Source: Flavobacteriales bacterium UBA2040
GTDB lineage: Bacteria > Bacteroidota > Bacteroidia > Flavobacteriales_D > Crocinitomicaceae
Direction of reading: 5' to 3'
Length of the DNA: 11,312 nt
Assembly (NCBI GenBank): GCA_002332715.1
Contig: DDBE01000160.1
Location: 9,948 to 21,259, forward strand
The number at the start of each line of letters is the position of its first letter. The stretch's first letter is position 1. Both the position numbers and the translations under genes were made by a program. Below the pieces are notes generated by a model. The model made no database searches, was not told the DNA's origin, and saw nothing but the letters and a program-made list of their open reading frames with translations. This document shows positions 1 through 7,176 of this stretch, one piece after another.

Positions 1-24
1 TGTAAAAAAGTTATGGTAGAATGA
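1..24 (+). CDS. Possible 3' end of an upstream gene (partial)
   Basis: Frame 1 is open from the window edge and ends in TGA at 22-24, giving the residues CKKVMVE. That stop overlaps the mutL ATG in an ATGA arrangement, the same coupling seen at other junctions in this run. Seven codons cannot identify a product, and an open frame this short can occur by chance. Confidence 0.3.
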   Translation, partial: CKKVMVE

Positions 25-1844
25 GCGGAGTTATAAAACTATTGCCAGATCACATAGCGAACCAAATTGCCGCCGGAGAAGTCATTCAGCGTCCAAGTTC
101 AGTTGTAAAAGAATTAATGGAAAACGCCATTGATGCGGGAGCGACGAAAGTAGATGTTGTTATTAAAGATGCTGGCCGTAAACTTATTCACATCCTCGAT
201 AATGGCAAAGGAATGAGCATGTTTGACGCCGAAATGTGTTTTGAGCGTCACGCAACAAGCAAATTGCACCATGCCGACGATTTATTCAATCTGCAAACCA
301 AAGGTTTCCGTGGCGAGGCCCTGGCTTCCATCGCGGCAATTGGGCATGTTTCTTTGAAAACTTGTTTAGAAAATGAACAAGTTGGTACGCTTATCGAAAT
401 TGAAGGCAATCAGATAAAAAAGAATGAACCTACCGTTTGTCCGCGAGGATCGGCGTTTGAAATAAAGAACTTGTTCTACAATGTGCCAGCCAGAAGAAAT
501 TTCCTAAAATCAGAAGGTGTTGAGTTCAAGCATATTGTTCAAGAATTTGAGCGATTGGCACTCCCCCATTTCGATGTCGAGTTTTCGCTAACCCACAACG
601 GACAAACGATTCATCATCTATTGCCTTCGAATTTACGAAAACGCATTGTGGATTTATACGGGAAGGGCTATAACGATAAATTGGTCCCCGTTGAAGAGAA
701 AACAGAGATTGTAGATATTGAAGGGTTTGTTGGTAAGCCGGAAAGTTCCAGAAAAACAAGAGGAGAACAGTTTCTATTTGTAAATAATCGCTTTTTTAAA
801 GACCCTTATTTGAACAATGCGGTACAGCGCGCTTTCGAAAAATTGATACAGCCCAATACACATGCGAGTTATTATATATTTTTAGAAATAGATCCTGCGA
901 GGATAGATGTGAATGTGCATCCGACAAAAACTGAAATTAAATTTGAAGAAGAACGATCGATTTATTCGATTCTTTTGACATCCGTTAAAACAGGCTTAGG
1001 GAAATATAACATTACCCCCTCTTTGGATTTTGAAAGGGAAACAAGCTTTGAGTTACCCTACGCACAACGCGAAGCGAAAGTCCGTCAACCAGAAATAAAA
1101 GTAGAAACAACGTATAATCCATTTAAAACTACCTCAAAGTCATCCGGAAACAACAGTCAACCTGGATTTTCAAAAGCTGTCAATCAAGCAGGGTTTGCAG
1201 AACAAATAGATGAAGTTCACTCTTGGGAAAATTTTTATACCATTGAAGAAGATACTGAGGATGAAGTAAATACATTAGACATTCATGTAGATTCCTTTGA
1301 AAATGCCAATTTCATTTTCTCGGGAAATTACATGCTCACAAATACCGACGAAGGAATTCTTTCCATTCAATACAGAAGAGCGTTTCAGAGAGTTGTTTAT
1401 GATGATGTCATGAATTCCTTTATGAAACAACCTGTTTTATCTCAAGCTTTGCTTTTTCCTTATGAATTTGAAGTAAAAAAGGAAGAGAAAACACTTTGGG
1501 CAGAGAATGAGAAACTCCTGAAGCAATTAGGATTGGACTGGGAGTTTGTTGATTCAACAATGCATTTAAAAGCGGTTCCTGCCTTGCTTCAAGAAGAGAA
1601 TATTCATAATTTGATGGATTTGTTAAAGGATCAGATTTCAAATGAACAAATTGATAAAGGTGAATTAGCCCACAATTTTGTTTTGAGTTTATCCTTTGCA
1701 GCTTGTCAACAAAAAAACTTGATTGATTCAGCTGAAGCTGCGCGACCATTGCTGACGAATTTATTTGCTTGTGAACAAAAGAATTACTCTCCTTCGGGAC
1801 GAAATATTTTTAAATTAATCACGCCTGATTTATTAGGGCAATAG
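21..1844 (+). CDS. mutL: DNA mismatch repair protein MutL
   Basis: MutL is the ATP-dependent matchmaker of mismatch repair. It couples mismatch-bound MutS to strand incision. The 607-residue protein has a complete N-terminal GHKL ATPase. ELMENAIDAGA at 31-41 contains the general-base Glu31 and Mg-binding Asn35, and it is followed by DNGKGM (60-65), RHATSK (76-81) and GFRGEAL (95-101). The transducer domain follows, with LFYNVPARR (151-159) and DVNVHPTK (296-303). A polar, poorly conserved linker spans about 335-425. The C-terminal dimerisation domain covers about 428-607. Its endonuclease motifs are poor: the DQHAxxE region reads QYRRAFQRVVYD (450-461), the ACHxA region reads AACQQK (560-565), and the CPHGR region reads SPSGR (590-594). 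The ATG at 21 gives the normal family N-terminus (IxxLPDxIANQIAAGEV). It is the first gene of the run, 17 nt upstream of the first rhomboid. Confidence 0.97.
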   Translation: MSGVIKLLPDHIANQIAAGEVIQRPSSVVKELMENAIDAGATKVDVVIKDAGRKLIHILDNGKGMSMFDAEMCFERHATSKLHHADDLFNLQTKGFRGEALASIAAIGHVSLKTCLENEQVGTLIEIEGNQIKKNEPTVCPRGSAFEIKNLFYNVPARRNFLKSEGVEFKHIVQEFERLALPHFDVEFSLTHNGQTIHHLLPSNLRKRIVDLYGKGYNDKLVPVEEKTEIVDIEGFVGKPESSRKTRGEQFLFVNNRFFKDPYLNNAVQRAFEKLIQPNTHASYYIFLEIDPARIDVNVHPTKTEIKFEEERSIYSILLTSVKTGLGKYNITPSLDFERETSFELPYAQREAKVRQPEIKVETTYNPFKTTSKSSGNNSQPGFSKAVNQAGFAEQIDEVHSWENFYTIEEDTEDEVNTLDIHVDSFENANFIFSGNYMLTNTDEGILSIQYRRAFQRVVYDDVMNSFMKQPVLSQALLFPYEFEVKKEEKTLWAENEKLLKQLGLDWEFVDSTMHLKAVPALLQEENIHNLMDLLKDQISNEQIDKGELAHNFVLSLSFAACQQKNLIDSAEAARPLLTNLFACEQKNYSPSGRNIFKLITPDLLGQ

Positions 1845-1861
1845 AACCGAAAAAGGAATAC

Positions 1862-2644
1862 ATGTTAAACAACCTTCCTCCTGTTACAAAAAATCTGCTA
1901 TTAATCAATATAGCCTTGTTTATTTTGACGATCATCTTCATGGGAAATGGTGGATTTGATTTGTCACAATACTTGAGCAGTCACTATGTTGGTACAACAC
2001 TCTTTGAACCTTATCAAATTGTAACCCATATGTTTATGCACAGTAATGCGGACATAATGCACATATTCTTTAATATGTTTTTGTTGGTGATTTTTGGATC
2101 TCATTTGGAAAGAGTTTGGGGACCAAAACACTTTTTTATTTTTTACATTTCTTGTGGTATCGGAGCCTTTGCACTGGATAATATTGTGCATGGCATGGAA
2201 GTCTTTCGATATAAATCGGAATTAATTCAAGCCGGTGTTAATATCGATGCAATTGATCTTTTTATTGAACGAAGTTTTGGTATGGGGCGTGTTGAAATAA
2301 TCAATTCGCTTTCTCAGATGGCACCATCAGCCCAAGCAATGGACAGTGCAAGCGGATATTTTATTCTTTCTCGTACTTCTGGTGTCGGAGCCTCAGGTGC
2401 CATTTTTGGTTTGTTGGCTGCATTTGCCATACTTTTTGCAAATACGGAATTGTACCTGATGTTTATTCCTATTCCTATAAAAGCCAAATATTTAATTGGT
2501 GTATACGTACTATATGAAATATATCAAGTTATTAATCCGGTAAATGGCGACAATACAAATCATTGGGCGCATTTAGGCGGAGCACTTGTTGGAACAATAA
2601 TAGTGTTGGTTCGGCGCAAAACAAATAAAACGAACTTTTACTAA
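1862..2644 (+). CDS. Rhomboid intramembrane serine protease (copy 1, long L3 insertion)
   Basis: This 260-residue membrane protein should cleave transmembrane helices within the inner membrane. TM1 is about 11-27. The second membrane segment carries the rhomboid histidine/asparagine pattern, with His56, His60, His67 and Asn71. TM3 is about 89-108. The nucleophile is Ser178 in GASG (176-179) at the start of TM4. The catalytic partner is His237 in HWAHLGG (234-240) in the last helix. Both dyad residues are present, so it should be active. Residues about 109-172 are an insertion between TM3 and the catalytic helix. On the usual rhomboid topology it lies on the periplasmic side near the active site. 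I recall similar insertions in other Bacteroidetes rhomboids, but its role is unknown. A purine-rich AAAAGGA at 1851-1857 precedes the ATG at good spacing. The stop overlaps the next start by one base (TAATG), so the two rhomboids are probably co-translated. Confidence 0.93.
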   Translation: MLNNLPPVTKNLLLINIALFILTIIFMGNGGFDLSQYLSSHYVGTTLFEPYQIVTHMFMHSNADIMHIFFNMFLLVIFGSHLERVWGPKHFFIFYISCGIGAFALDNIVHGMEVFRYKSELIQAGVNIDAIDLFIERSFGMGRVEIINSLSQMAPSAQAMDSASGYFILSRTSGVGASGAIFGLLAAFAILFANTELYLMFIPIPIKAKYLIGVYVLYEIYQVINPVNGDNTNHWAHLGGALVGTIIVLVRRKTNKTNFY

Positions 2645-3534
2645 TGGCAGGAAATTCATTTTTTAATCAGCTAAAGAACCAATATAAGAATGGTGGTATG
2701 CACATTCGTTTGGTGACATGGAATTTAGCGGTCTTTTTACTAATCCGTCTGCTAGTTGCAACATTAGGGAAAAACCACCCATTGTTAGATGCTGTCTTCA
2801 CAATGCCTTCCAATTGGTATGGATTTGTAACGCACCCTTGGAGTGTTTTTACAAGTATTTTCTCCCATTTTGATTTTATGCATTTCCTGTTCAATATGAT
2901 ATTTCTGTATTTCGCAGGTCAAATGTTCTTGCAGTTTTTCTCTGCTAAACGTTTGCTATATACATATATTTTTGGAGGAATATTTGGCGGTATAGTTCAT
3001 CTTGCTCTATCCTATGTGTTGCCCATGTATATAAGTCATTTCAACCCTGTAGTTGGGGCGTCAGGGGCTATAATGGCGATTTTTATTGCCCTAGCCGTTT
3101 ATAAACCGAAGCTAAGCGTATATCTCTATGGAATATTAAAAGTACCCATGTTTGCTCTTGCTTTGTTCTTTGTGTTAAAAGATTTTCTTTCTATTGGAGA
3201 ATCAGATAATATCGCCCATTTCGTTCATTTAGGGGGCGCTCTATTTGGATTCATGTCCGTTCGAAACCTGAATTCAAATAAAAACATTGTGACCCGAATT
3301 GAAAAGTTCATTACTACTATAAAAATTAAAATAACTGACCGCTTTACAAGCACCAAACTCAGAAAAGTTCAAGGTCGAAAGCCAGTGGCGAAACAAAAAG
3401 ATGCTGAGTATAATGAAACTAAAAAAATGAGCCAAGAACAAATTGATGCAATTCTAGACAAAATTAGTCGTTCTGGATACGATTCATTAACGAAACTGGA
3501 AAAAGAGTTCTTGTTTAAACAAAGCAGTAAATGA
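2644..3534 (+). CDS. Rhomboid intramembrane serine protease (copy 2, with C-terminal soluble tail)
   Basis: This second rhomboid has 296 residues. The N-terminal membrane pattern carries His75, His80 and Asn84. The nucleophile is Ser140 in GASG (138-141), and the partner is His195 in a HFVHLGG stretch (192-198). Unlike copy 1 it has only a short loop before the catalytic helix. After the last membrane helix (about 193-207) it carries a basic cytoplasmic tail of about 90 residues. The tail ends in a compact segment at 262-293 (SQEQIDAILDKIS, GYDSLTKLEKEFL). I recognise this as the small C-terminal helical domain common on Bacteroidetes rhomboids (DUF6576-like, from memory). The start overlaps the upstream stop by one base, and the stop overlaps the next ATG by four bases (ATGA). 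The substrate is unknown. The two rhomboids share only the core motifs, so they are not a recent duplication. Confidence 0.93.
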   Translation: MAGNSFFNQLKNQYKNGGMHIRLVTWNLAVFLLIRLLVATLGKNHPLLDAVFTMPSNWYGFVTHPWSVFTSIFSHFDFMHFLFNMIFLYFAGQMFLQFFSAKRLLYTYIFGGIFGGIVHLALSYVLPMYISHFNPVVGASGAIMAIFIALAVYKPKLSVYLYGILKVPMFALALFFVLKDFLSIGESDNIAHFVHLGGALFGFMSVRNLNSNKNIVTRIEKFITTIKIKITDRFTSTKLRKVQGRKPVAKQKDAEYNETKKMSQEQIDAILDKISRSGYDSLTKLEKEFLFKQSSK

Positions 3535-4667
3535 AAAACAAACGTTGGTTTAAAGGGTTTGCTGTTATTGTCAAGTTTATTACAGTCTTCGCATTATTGG
3601 CCTTGTGCCTTTCTTATTTGAGCCCATTTGTGCACCCACAAAGCTTTTGGATAATACCGTTTTTTGGCCTTTTATATCCGATCATAATAATTGTGAACCT
3701 AGTTCTTTTGATCATTTTTGCCTTGTTCAGGTCAAAATGGAGCCTTATTATTTTGCTGATAGTACTTCTAGGTGGAAACCTTCATTTTCGTCACTATTCT
3801 TTTGGTGAGCCGGGGATTACGGAAAATGTTGAAGAGTCATTTTCATTGATGAGTTATAATGTGCGCTTGTTCGATTTGTACAACTGGTCTGTTGATTCAA
3901 GTAATATCAACAGGCGAAAAATATTTAAATTTTTAGATGATCAACAGCCGGATGTTGTTTGCTTTCAGGAGTTCTATCACCAAGACAAATCAAAATCTTT
4001 TCCTACTCGTGACAGTTTAATTGATTTCTTGCAAACTATTGATTATCATGAGCGTTATAGTCACCGAACTAAAGGACGAAAAAACTTTGGAATTGCGATA
4101 TTGTCGAAGTTTCCAATGATCGCAAAAGGTGAAGTTCCATTGCAATTGGAATCGGGAGATGACAACAATAACTATTGTATTTTCGCAGATTTCGTCCGTG
4201 GGAAGGATACTATTAGGGTGTATAACGTCCATCTGCAATCGATAAAAATAAAATCTGATGATTTTATGTATGTAGATGACAATGGAGTCTTTTCGATAGA
4301 TAAGTCTGCAGCGATTGAAAGCGTTATTACTAAGCTTAGGAAGGCTTATCCAATGCGAGCGGACCAATCAAGATTAGTTTTAGAGCACGCCAAAGAATCT
4401 CCTTTTCCCGTTGTAATTTGCGGAGATTTTAACGACACCCCCCTTTCTTATACTTACAATGAATTCCAGAATTTATATACAGATGCCTCAAGACATTTGG
4501 TTAAAGGAATTAATTCTACCTATGCTGGTGAGATACCCGCTGGTCGAATTGATTACATTTTTTATAGTGTTGGCTTAAAGGGAAGTAACTTTCAAATTCA
4601 AAATGAAACTTTAAGCGACCACAGGGCGATTTGGTGTAGGTTTAATATCAATCCATCCGACAAATAA
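3531..4667 (+). CDS. Membrane-anchored endonuclease/exonuclease/phosphatase (EEP) family protein
   Basis: This 378-residue protein has about three hydrophobic segments at its N-terminus (about 11-32, 38-65 and 70-84), followed by a full EEP catalytic domain. Metal and catalytic residues are all visible: Asn110 in SYN, Glu147 in FQE, Asn232 and His234 in YNVHLQS (231-237), GDFND (298-302) with Asp299 and Asn301, Asp341 in DYIF, and SDHR (362-365) with Asp363 and His364. The domain hydrolyses phosphate mono- or diesters. The substrate could be nucleic acid, phospholipid or a small molecule. Positive charges at the N-terminus and at the RSK loop (67-69) suggest the catalytic domain lies in the periplasm, which makes DNA repair an unlikely role despite the nearby mutL. 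Its start overlaps the rhomboid stop (ATGA), and the YciO gene follows after 16 nt. The EEP assignment is firm; the substrate is not known. Confidence 0.9.
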   Translation: MKNKRWFKGFAVIVKFITVFALLALCLSYLSPFVHPQSFWIIPFFGLLYPIIIIVNLVLLIIFALFRSKWSLIILLIVLLGGNLHFRHYSFGEPGITENVEESFSLMSYNVRLFDLYNWSVDSSNINRRKIFKFLDDQQPDVVCFQEFYHQDKSKSFPTRDSLIDFLQTIDYHERYSHRTKGRKNFGIAILSKFPMIAKGEVPLQLESGDDNNNYCIFADFVRGKDTIRVYNVHLQSIKIKSDDFMYVDDNGVFSIDKSAAIESVITKLRKAYPMRADQSRLVLEHAKESPFPVVICGDFNDTPLSYTYNEFQNLYTDASRHLVKGINSTYAGEIPAGRIDYIFYSVGLKGSNFQIQNETLSDHRAIWCRFNINPSDK

Positions 4668-4683
4668 TTATTAATTTAGAGTT

Positions 4684-5307
4684 ATGTTGGTAGAGATTAA
4701 TGAAAATAATATCGATAAAAGACTGATAAAGCAAGCTGTTGATATATTAAAATCCGGTGGAATATTGATTTTTCCGACCGATACAGTTTATGCCATGGGC
4801 TGTGATTTGCAAAATAAAAAGGCACTGAACCAATTGGCAACGATGAAAGGAACGCGATTGAATAAAGTTAACTTTTCTATTCTTTGTCATGATTTGTCTC
4901 ACGTTTCGGTTTACGTTAAACCAATCGATAGATCTACATTTAAATTACTAAAACAAAACACACCTGGACCGTTTACCTTTATTCTTAAGGCCAACAACGA
5001 CGTACCCAAATTATTTGACACCAAGAAGAAAGAAATTGGGGTTCGTATTCCAGACAATAAAACGTTATTAACTATCATTGAAGAACTTGGTCACCCAATT
5101 GCAACAACTTCCATGCATGATGAGGAAGATACTTTGCTAGATTATTTTACGAACCCATATGCTATATATGAGCGTTTTATGGATAGCAAGGATGTCGAAA
5201 TGATTATCGACGGTGGGCATGGTAGACTTGAAGCCAGTACCATTTTGGATTGCACTGGTGCAGATTATGAAATTATTCGTCAAGGTGCTGGACAGATAGA
5301 TATATGA
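4684..5307 (+). CDS. Sua5/YciO/YrdC family protein, YciO subgroup
   Basis: This 207-residue, single-domain protein belongs to the family that makes threonylcarbamoyl-AMP for the t6A37 modification of tRNA. Visible family features are FPTDTVYAMGC (30-40), the basic KGTR pattern (55-58), NFSILCHDLSHV (63-74), NTPGPFTFILK (92-102), GVRIPDN (119-125) and the TTSMH stretch (141-145). The overall layout and length match E. coli YciO better than TsaC or Sua5, and there is no C-terminal Sua5 domain. YciO members have uncertain or weak threonylcarbamoyl-AMP synthase activity, so the main t6A enzyme may be encoded elsewhere. I give no gene symbol for that reason. A TAGAG at 4677-4681 may be a weak ribosome binding site. 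The stop overlaps the start of the amidotransferase (ATGA), which implies coupled production. Confidence 0.9.
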   Translation: MLVEINENNIDKRLIKQAVDILKSGGILIFPTDTVYAMGCDLQNKKALNQLATMKGTRLNKVNFSILCHDLSHVSVYVKPIDRSTFKLLKQNTPGPFTFILKANNDVPKLFDTKKKEIGVRIPDNKTLLTIIEELGHPIATTSMHDEEDTLLDYFTNPYAIYERFMDSKDVEMIIDGGHGRLEASTILDCTGADYEIIRQGAGQIDI

Positions 5308-5891
5308 TAGTCATCCTAGATTGTGGCAGTAATAAGGTTCCCTACATCGAAGAGATTGTGGATCAATTTATGGATTTTAAAACAGTTCCTTTTTTAGAAT
5401 TTCATCCAGATCAAGTTCCTGTAGCTAAAGGTGTCATCATTTCAGGAGCTCCCCTTTTGATTACTGAAATCGATATGGAGAAATATTTGATAGCTTCTAC
5501 TTGGATAAAAAAATATGATAAACCGTTGCTCGGCATTTGTTTCGGACATCAAATCATTGGTTTGCAGTATGGTGCATTTGGTAGTAAAATCAAAGAAGAT
5601 AGAGATTGGCAGGAAATTGAGCAGTTAGAAACTGATTCATTATTCTCCCGAATGCCCACTGTTTTTCAAATGATGGAAGACCATTGTGAAGTCATCTCAA
5701 TACCAGCTTGTTTCACATTATTGGCCAGTTCAGATGCATCTATAAATGAAGGAATGCGACACAAGGATAAGTATGTCTTTGGTGTACAATTTCACCCTGA
5801 AGTTTCGGGAAATATGGGAAGTGTTTTAATCGAAAACTTCATTAACATCTGCGAAAACCCGAGTAAGCAACACAATGATGTTGAAATTTAA
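5304..5891 (+). CDS. Stand-alone class I glutamine amidotransferase (GuaA-N-like)
   Basis: This 195-residue protein is a complete GATase1 domain that would release ammonia from glutamine. The nucleophile is Cys79 in GICFGHQ (77-83). The partners are His164 and Glu166 in VQFHPEV (161-167). EDHCEV (125-130) sits where GMP synthases carry SHxDxV. The oxyanion-loop motif, usually SGGP, reads SGAP (47-50). Size and motif order resemble the free GATase subunit of split archaeal GMP synthases, and also PabA/TrpG-type subunits. No synthetase or acceptor domain is fused or encoded next door. The gene overlaps the YciO-type gene by ATGA, and the next gene starts 46 nt downstream. Glutaminase chemistry is well supported. 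The ammonia acceptor is unknown, so I do not assign guaA. It might be an unpaired amidotransferase or a gamma-glutamyl hydrolase. Confidence 0.85.
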   Translation: MIVILDCGSNKVPYIEEIVDQFMDFKTVPFLEFHPDQVPVAKGVIISGAPLLITEIDMEKYLIASTWIKKYDKPLLGICFGHQIIGLQYGAFGSKIKEDRDWQEIEQLETDSLFSRMPTVFQMMEDHCEVISIPACFTLLASSDASINEGMRHKDKYVFGVQFHPEVSGNMGSVLIENFINICENPSKQHNDVEI

Positions 5892-5937
5892 GGATTCTCT
5901 CTTATTGCTCATTTAAAAATTTAACGACCTTTAGAGG

Positions 5938-7176
5938 ATGTTATTGAACCGTATTTTTATCGGCATGTTTCTGATTGGATTTGGTGTTGCCGCAGCAAAA
6001 TTATTCTTCTGGGGCGATTTGGAAATCTTCAAGTCTATTGTTGATTCCTTATTCTCAGCGTCAAAACTCGGATTTGAATTGGCCTTGTATCTCACCGGGG
6101 CCTTGTGTTTATGGATGGGATTCATGCGAATTGGAGAAAAAGGAGGAGCCGTACTTTATCTATCAAAAGCAGTTTCACCCTTATTTAAAAGATTGTTTCC
6201 CGAAGTTCCTGCAGATCATCCTGCTGTTGGTTCAATCATGATGAACTTTTCGGCTAACATGTTGGGACTCGACAATGCCGCAACACCATTAGGCTTGAAG
6301 GCCATGACGGAATTGCAACAGTTGAACCCAGAGAAAGACAAAGCGTCCAATGCACAAATAATGTTTTTGGTTCTCAATACTTCAGGCTTGACTTTGATTC
6401 CAGTTTCCATTCTTGCGTATCGTTCCATTGCAAATTCAGATTCTCCCTCAGAAGTATTTCTACCCATTTTATTGACGACTTTTTGTTCGACAATTGTAGG
6501 TTTACTATTTGTTGGTATTCGTCAGAAAATCAACATGTTGCACCCGGTAGTAATCGCCTATTTGGGAGGGCTAATAGCTATGGTTTCTGGATTAATCTAT
6601 CTGGTTTCAGTAAATCCTGACTATGCTGAGGTCATCTCCAAAGTGGGCGGAAATGTATTTCTCGTGGCCATAATCACCTCCTTTTTTCTCCTCGCCATGC
6701 GCAAAAAAGTGAATGTCTACGATGAATTTATTGAAGGCGCTAAAGGTGGATTCGATGTTGCCTTGATGGTGATTCCTTATTTAGTCGCTATGTTGGCGGC
6801 CCTAGCTGTATTCAGAGCTTCAGGAGCTTTAGACGGTGTTCTAGATGGAATTAAATGGTTCTTGATTGCTTGCGGATTGGCCGCAACCGAATTTATTGAT
6901 GCTTTGCCAGTTGCCTTGATGAAACCTTTTAGTGGATCAGGTGCCCGCGGATTGATGTTGGAAGCGTTTGATGCGTATGGTGTCGATTCATTTAGAGGCA
7001 AAGTAGCTGCAACTTTTCAAGGGTCAACTGAAACAACTTTTTATGTTTTGGCCGTTTACTTTGGATCAGTAGGTATTAAAAATACGCGTTACGCTGCCGG
7101 AGCTGGTTTAATAGCTGACTTAGCTGGAATCATAGCGGCAATTTTCATTAGTTATATGTTCTATACCGTTAATTGA
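5938..7176 (+). CDS. Fused SpmA-SpmB nucleoside-recognition (Gate domain) membrane protein
   Basis: This 412-residue polytopic inner-membrane protein joins two modules. In Bacillus these are the separate proteins SpmA and SpmB, which are needed for spore-core dehydration. The first module (about 1-200) carries the SpmA signature NMLGLDNAATPLGLKAM (107-123). The second (about 240-412) carries the SpmB signatures MKPFSGSGARG (328-338) and QGSTETTFYVLAVYFGSVG (361-379). Many hydrophobic helices separate them. Nothing here suggests sporulation, so the protein probably has a general transport or gating role with an unknown solute. The AGAGG at 5933-5937 directly abuts the ATG at 5938. Its spacing would fit the in-frame TTG at 5944 better, but MLLN resembles the family N-termini I remember, so I keep the ATG. 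The stop overlaps the next ATG by one base (TGATG). Confidence 0.9.
   Translation: MLLNRIFIGMFLIGFGVAAAKLFFWGDLEIFKSIVDSLFSASKLGFELALYLTGALCLWMGFMRIGEKGGAVLYLSKAVSPLFKRLFPEVPADHPAVGSIMMNFSANMLGLDNAATPLGLKAMTELQQLNPEKDKASNAQIMFLVLNTSGLTLIPVSILAYRSIANSDSPSEVFLPILLTTFCSTIVGLLFVGIRQKINMLHPVVIAYLGGLIAMVSGLIYLVSVNPDYAEVISKVGGNVFLVAIITSFFLLAMRKKVNVYDEFIEGAKGGFDVALMVIPYLVAMLAALAVFRASGALDGVLDGIKWFLIACGLAATEFIDALPVALMKPFSGSGARGLMLEAFDAYGVDSFRGKVAATFQGSTETTFYVLAVYFGSVGIKNTRYAAGAGLIADLAGIIAAIFISYMFYTVN

Noticed and set aside
1420..1749. Open frame of about 109 codons on the minus strand inside mutL
   Set aside because: It is fully antisense to a strongly conserved gene, has no family resemblance and no start context. 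It is a by-product of the mutL coding frame.
3605..3808. Alternative plus-strand frame inside the EEP gene
   Set aside because: It lies wholly within the EEP membrane-segment coding region, whose frame is supported by motifs; the product has no features.
4684..5307. Naming the YciO-type gene as the main t6A enzyme (tsaC/sua5)
   Set aside because: Sequence layout matches YciO, whose activity is uncertain; the symbol would overstate the evidence.
5304..5891. Naming the amidotransferase guaA
   Set aside because: Only the glutaminase domain is present, the synthetase half is absent, and the SHxD-like region is not standard.
7173..7175. TTG start for the repeat protein
   Set aside because: It adds only one residue, and the immediately following ATG overlaps the upstream stop in the common TGATG arrangement.
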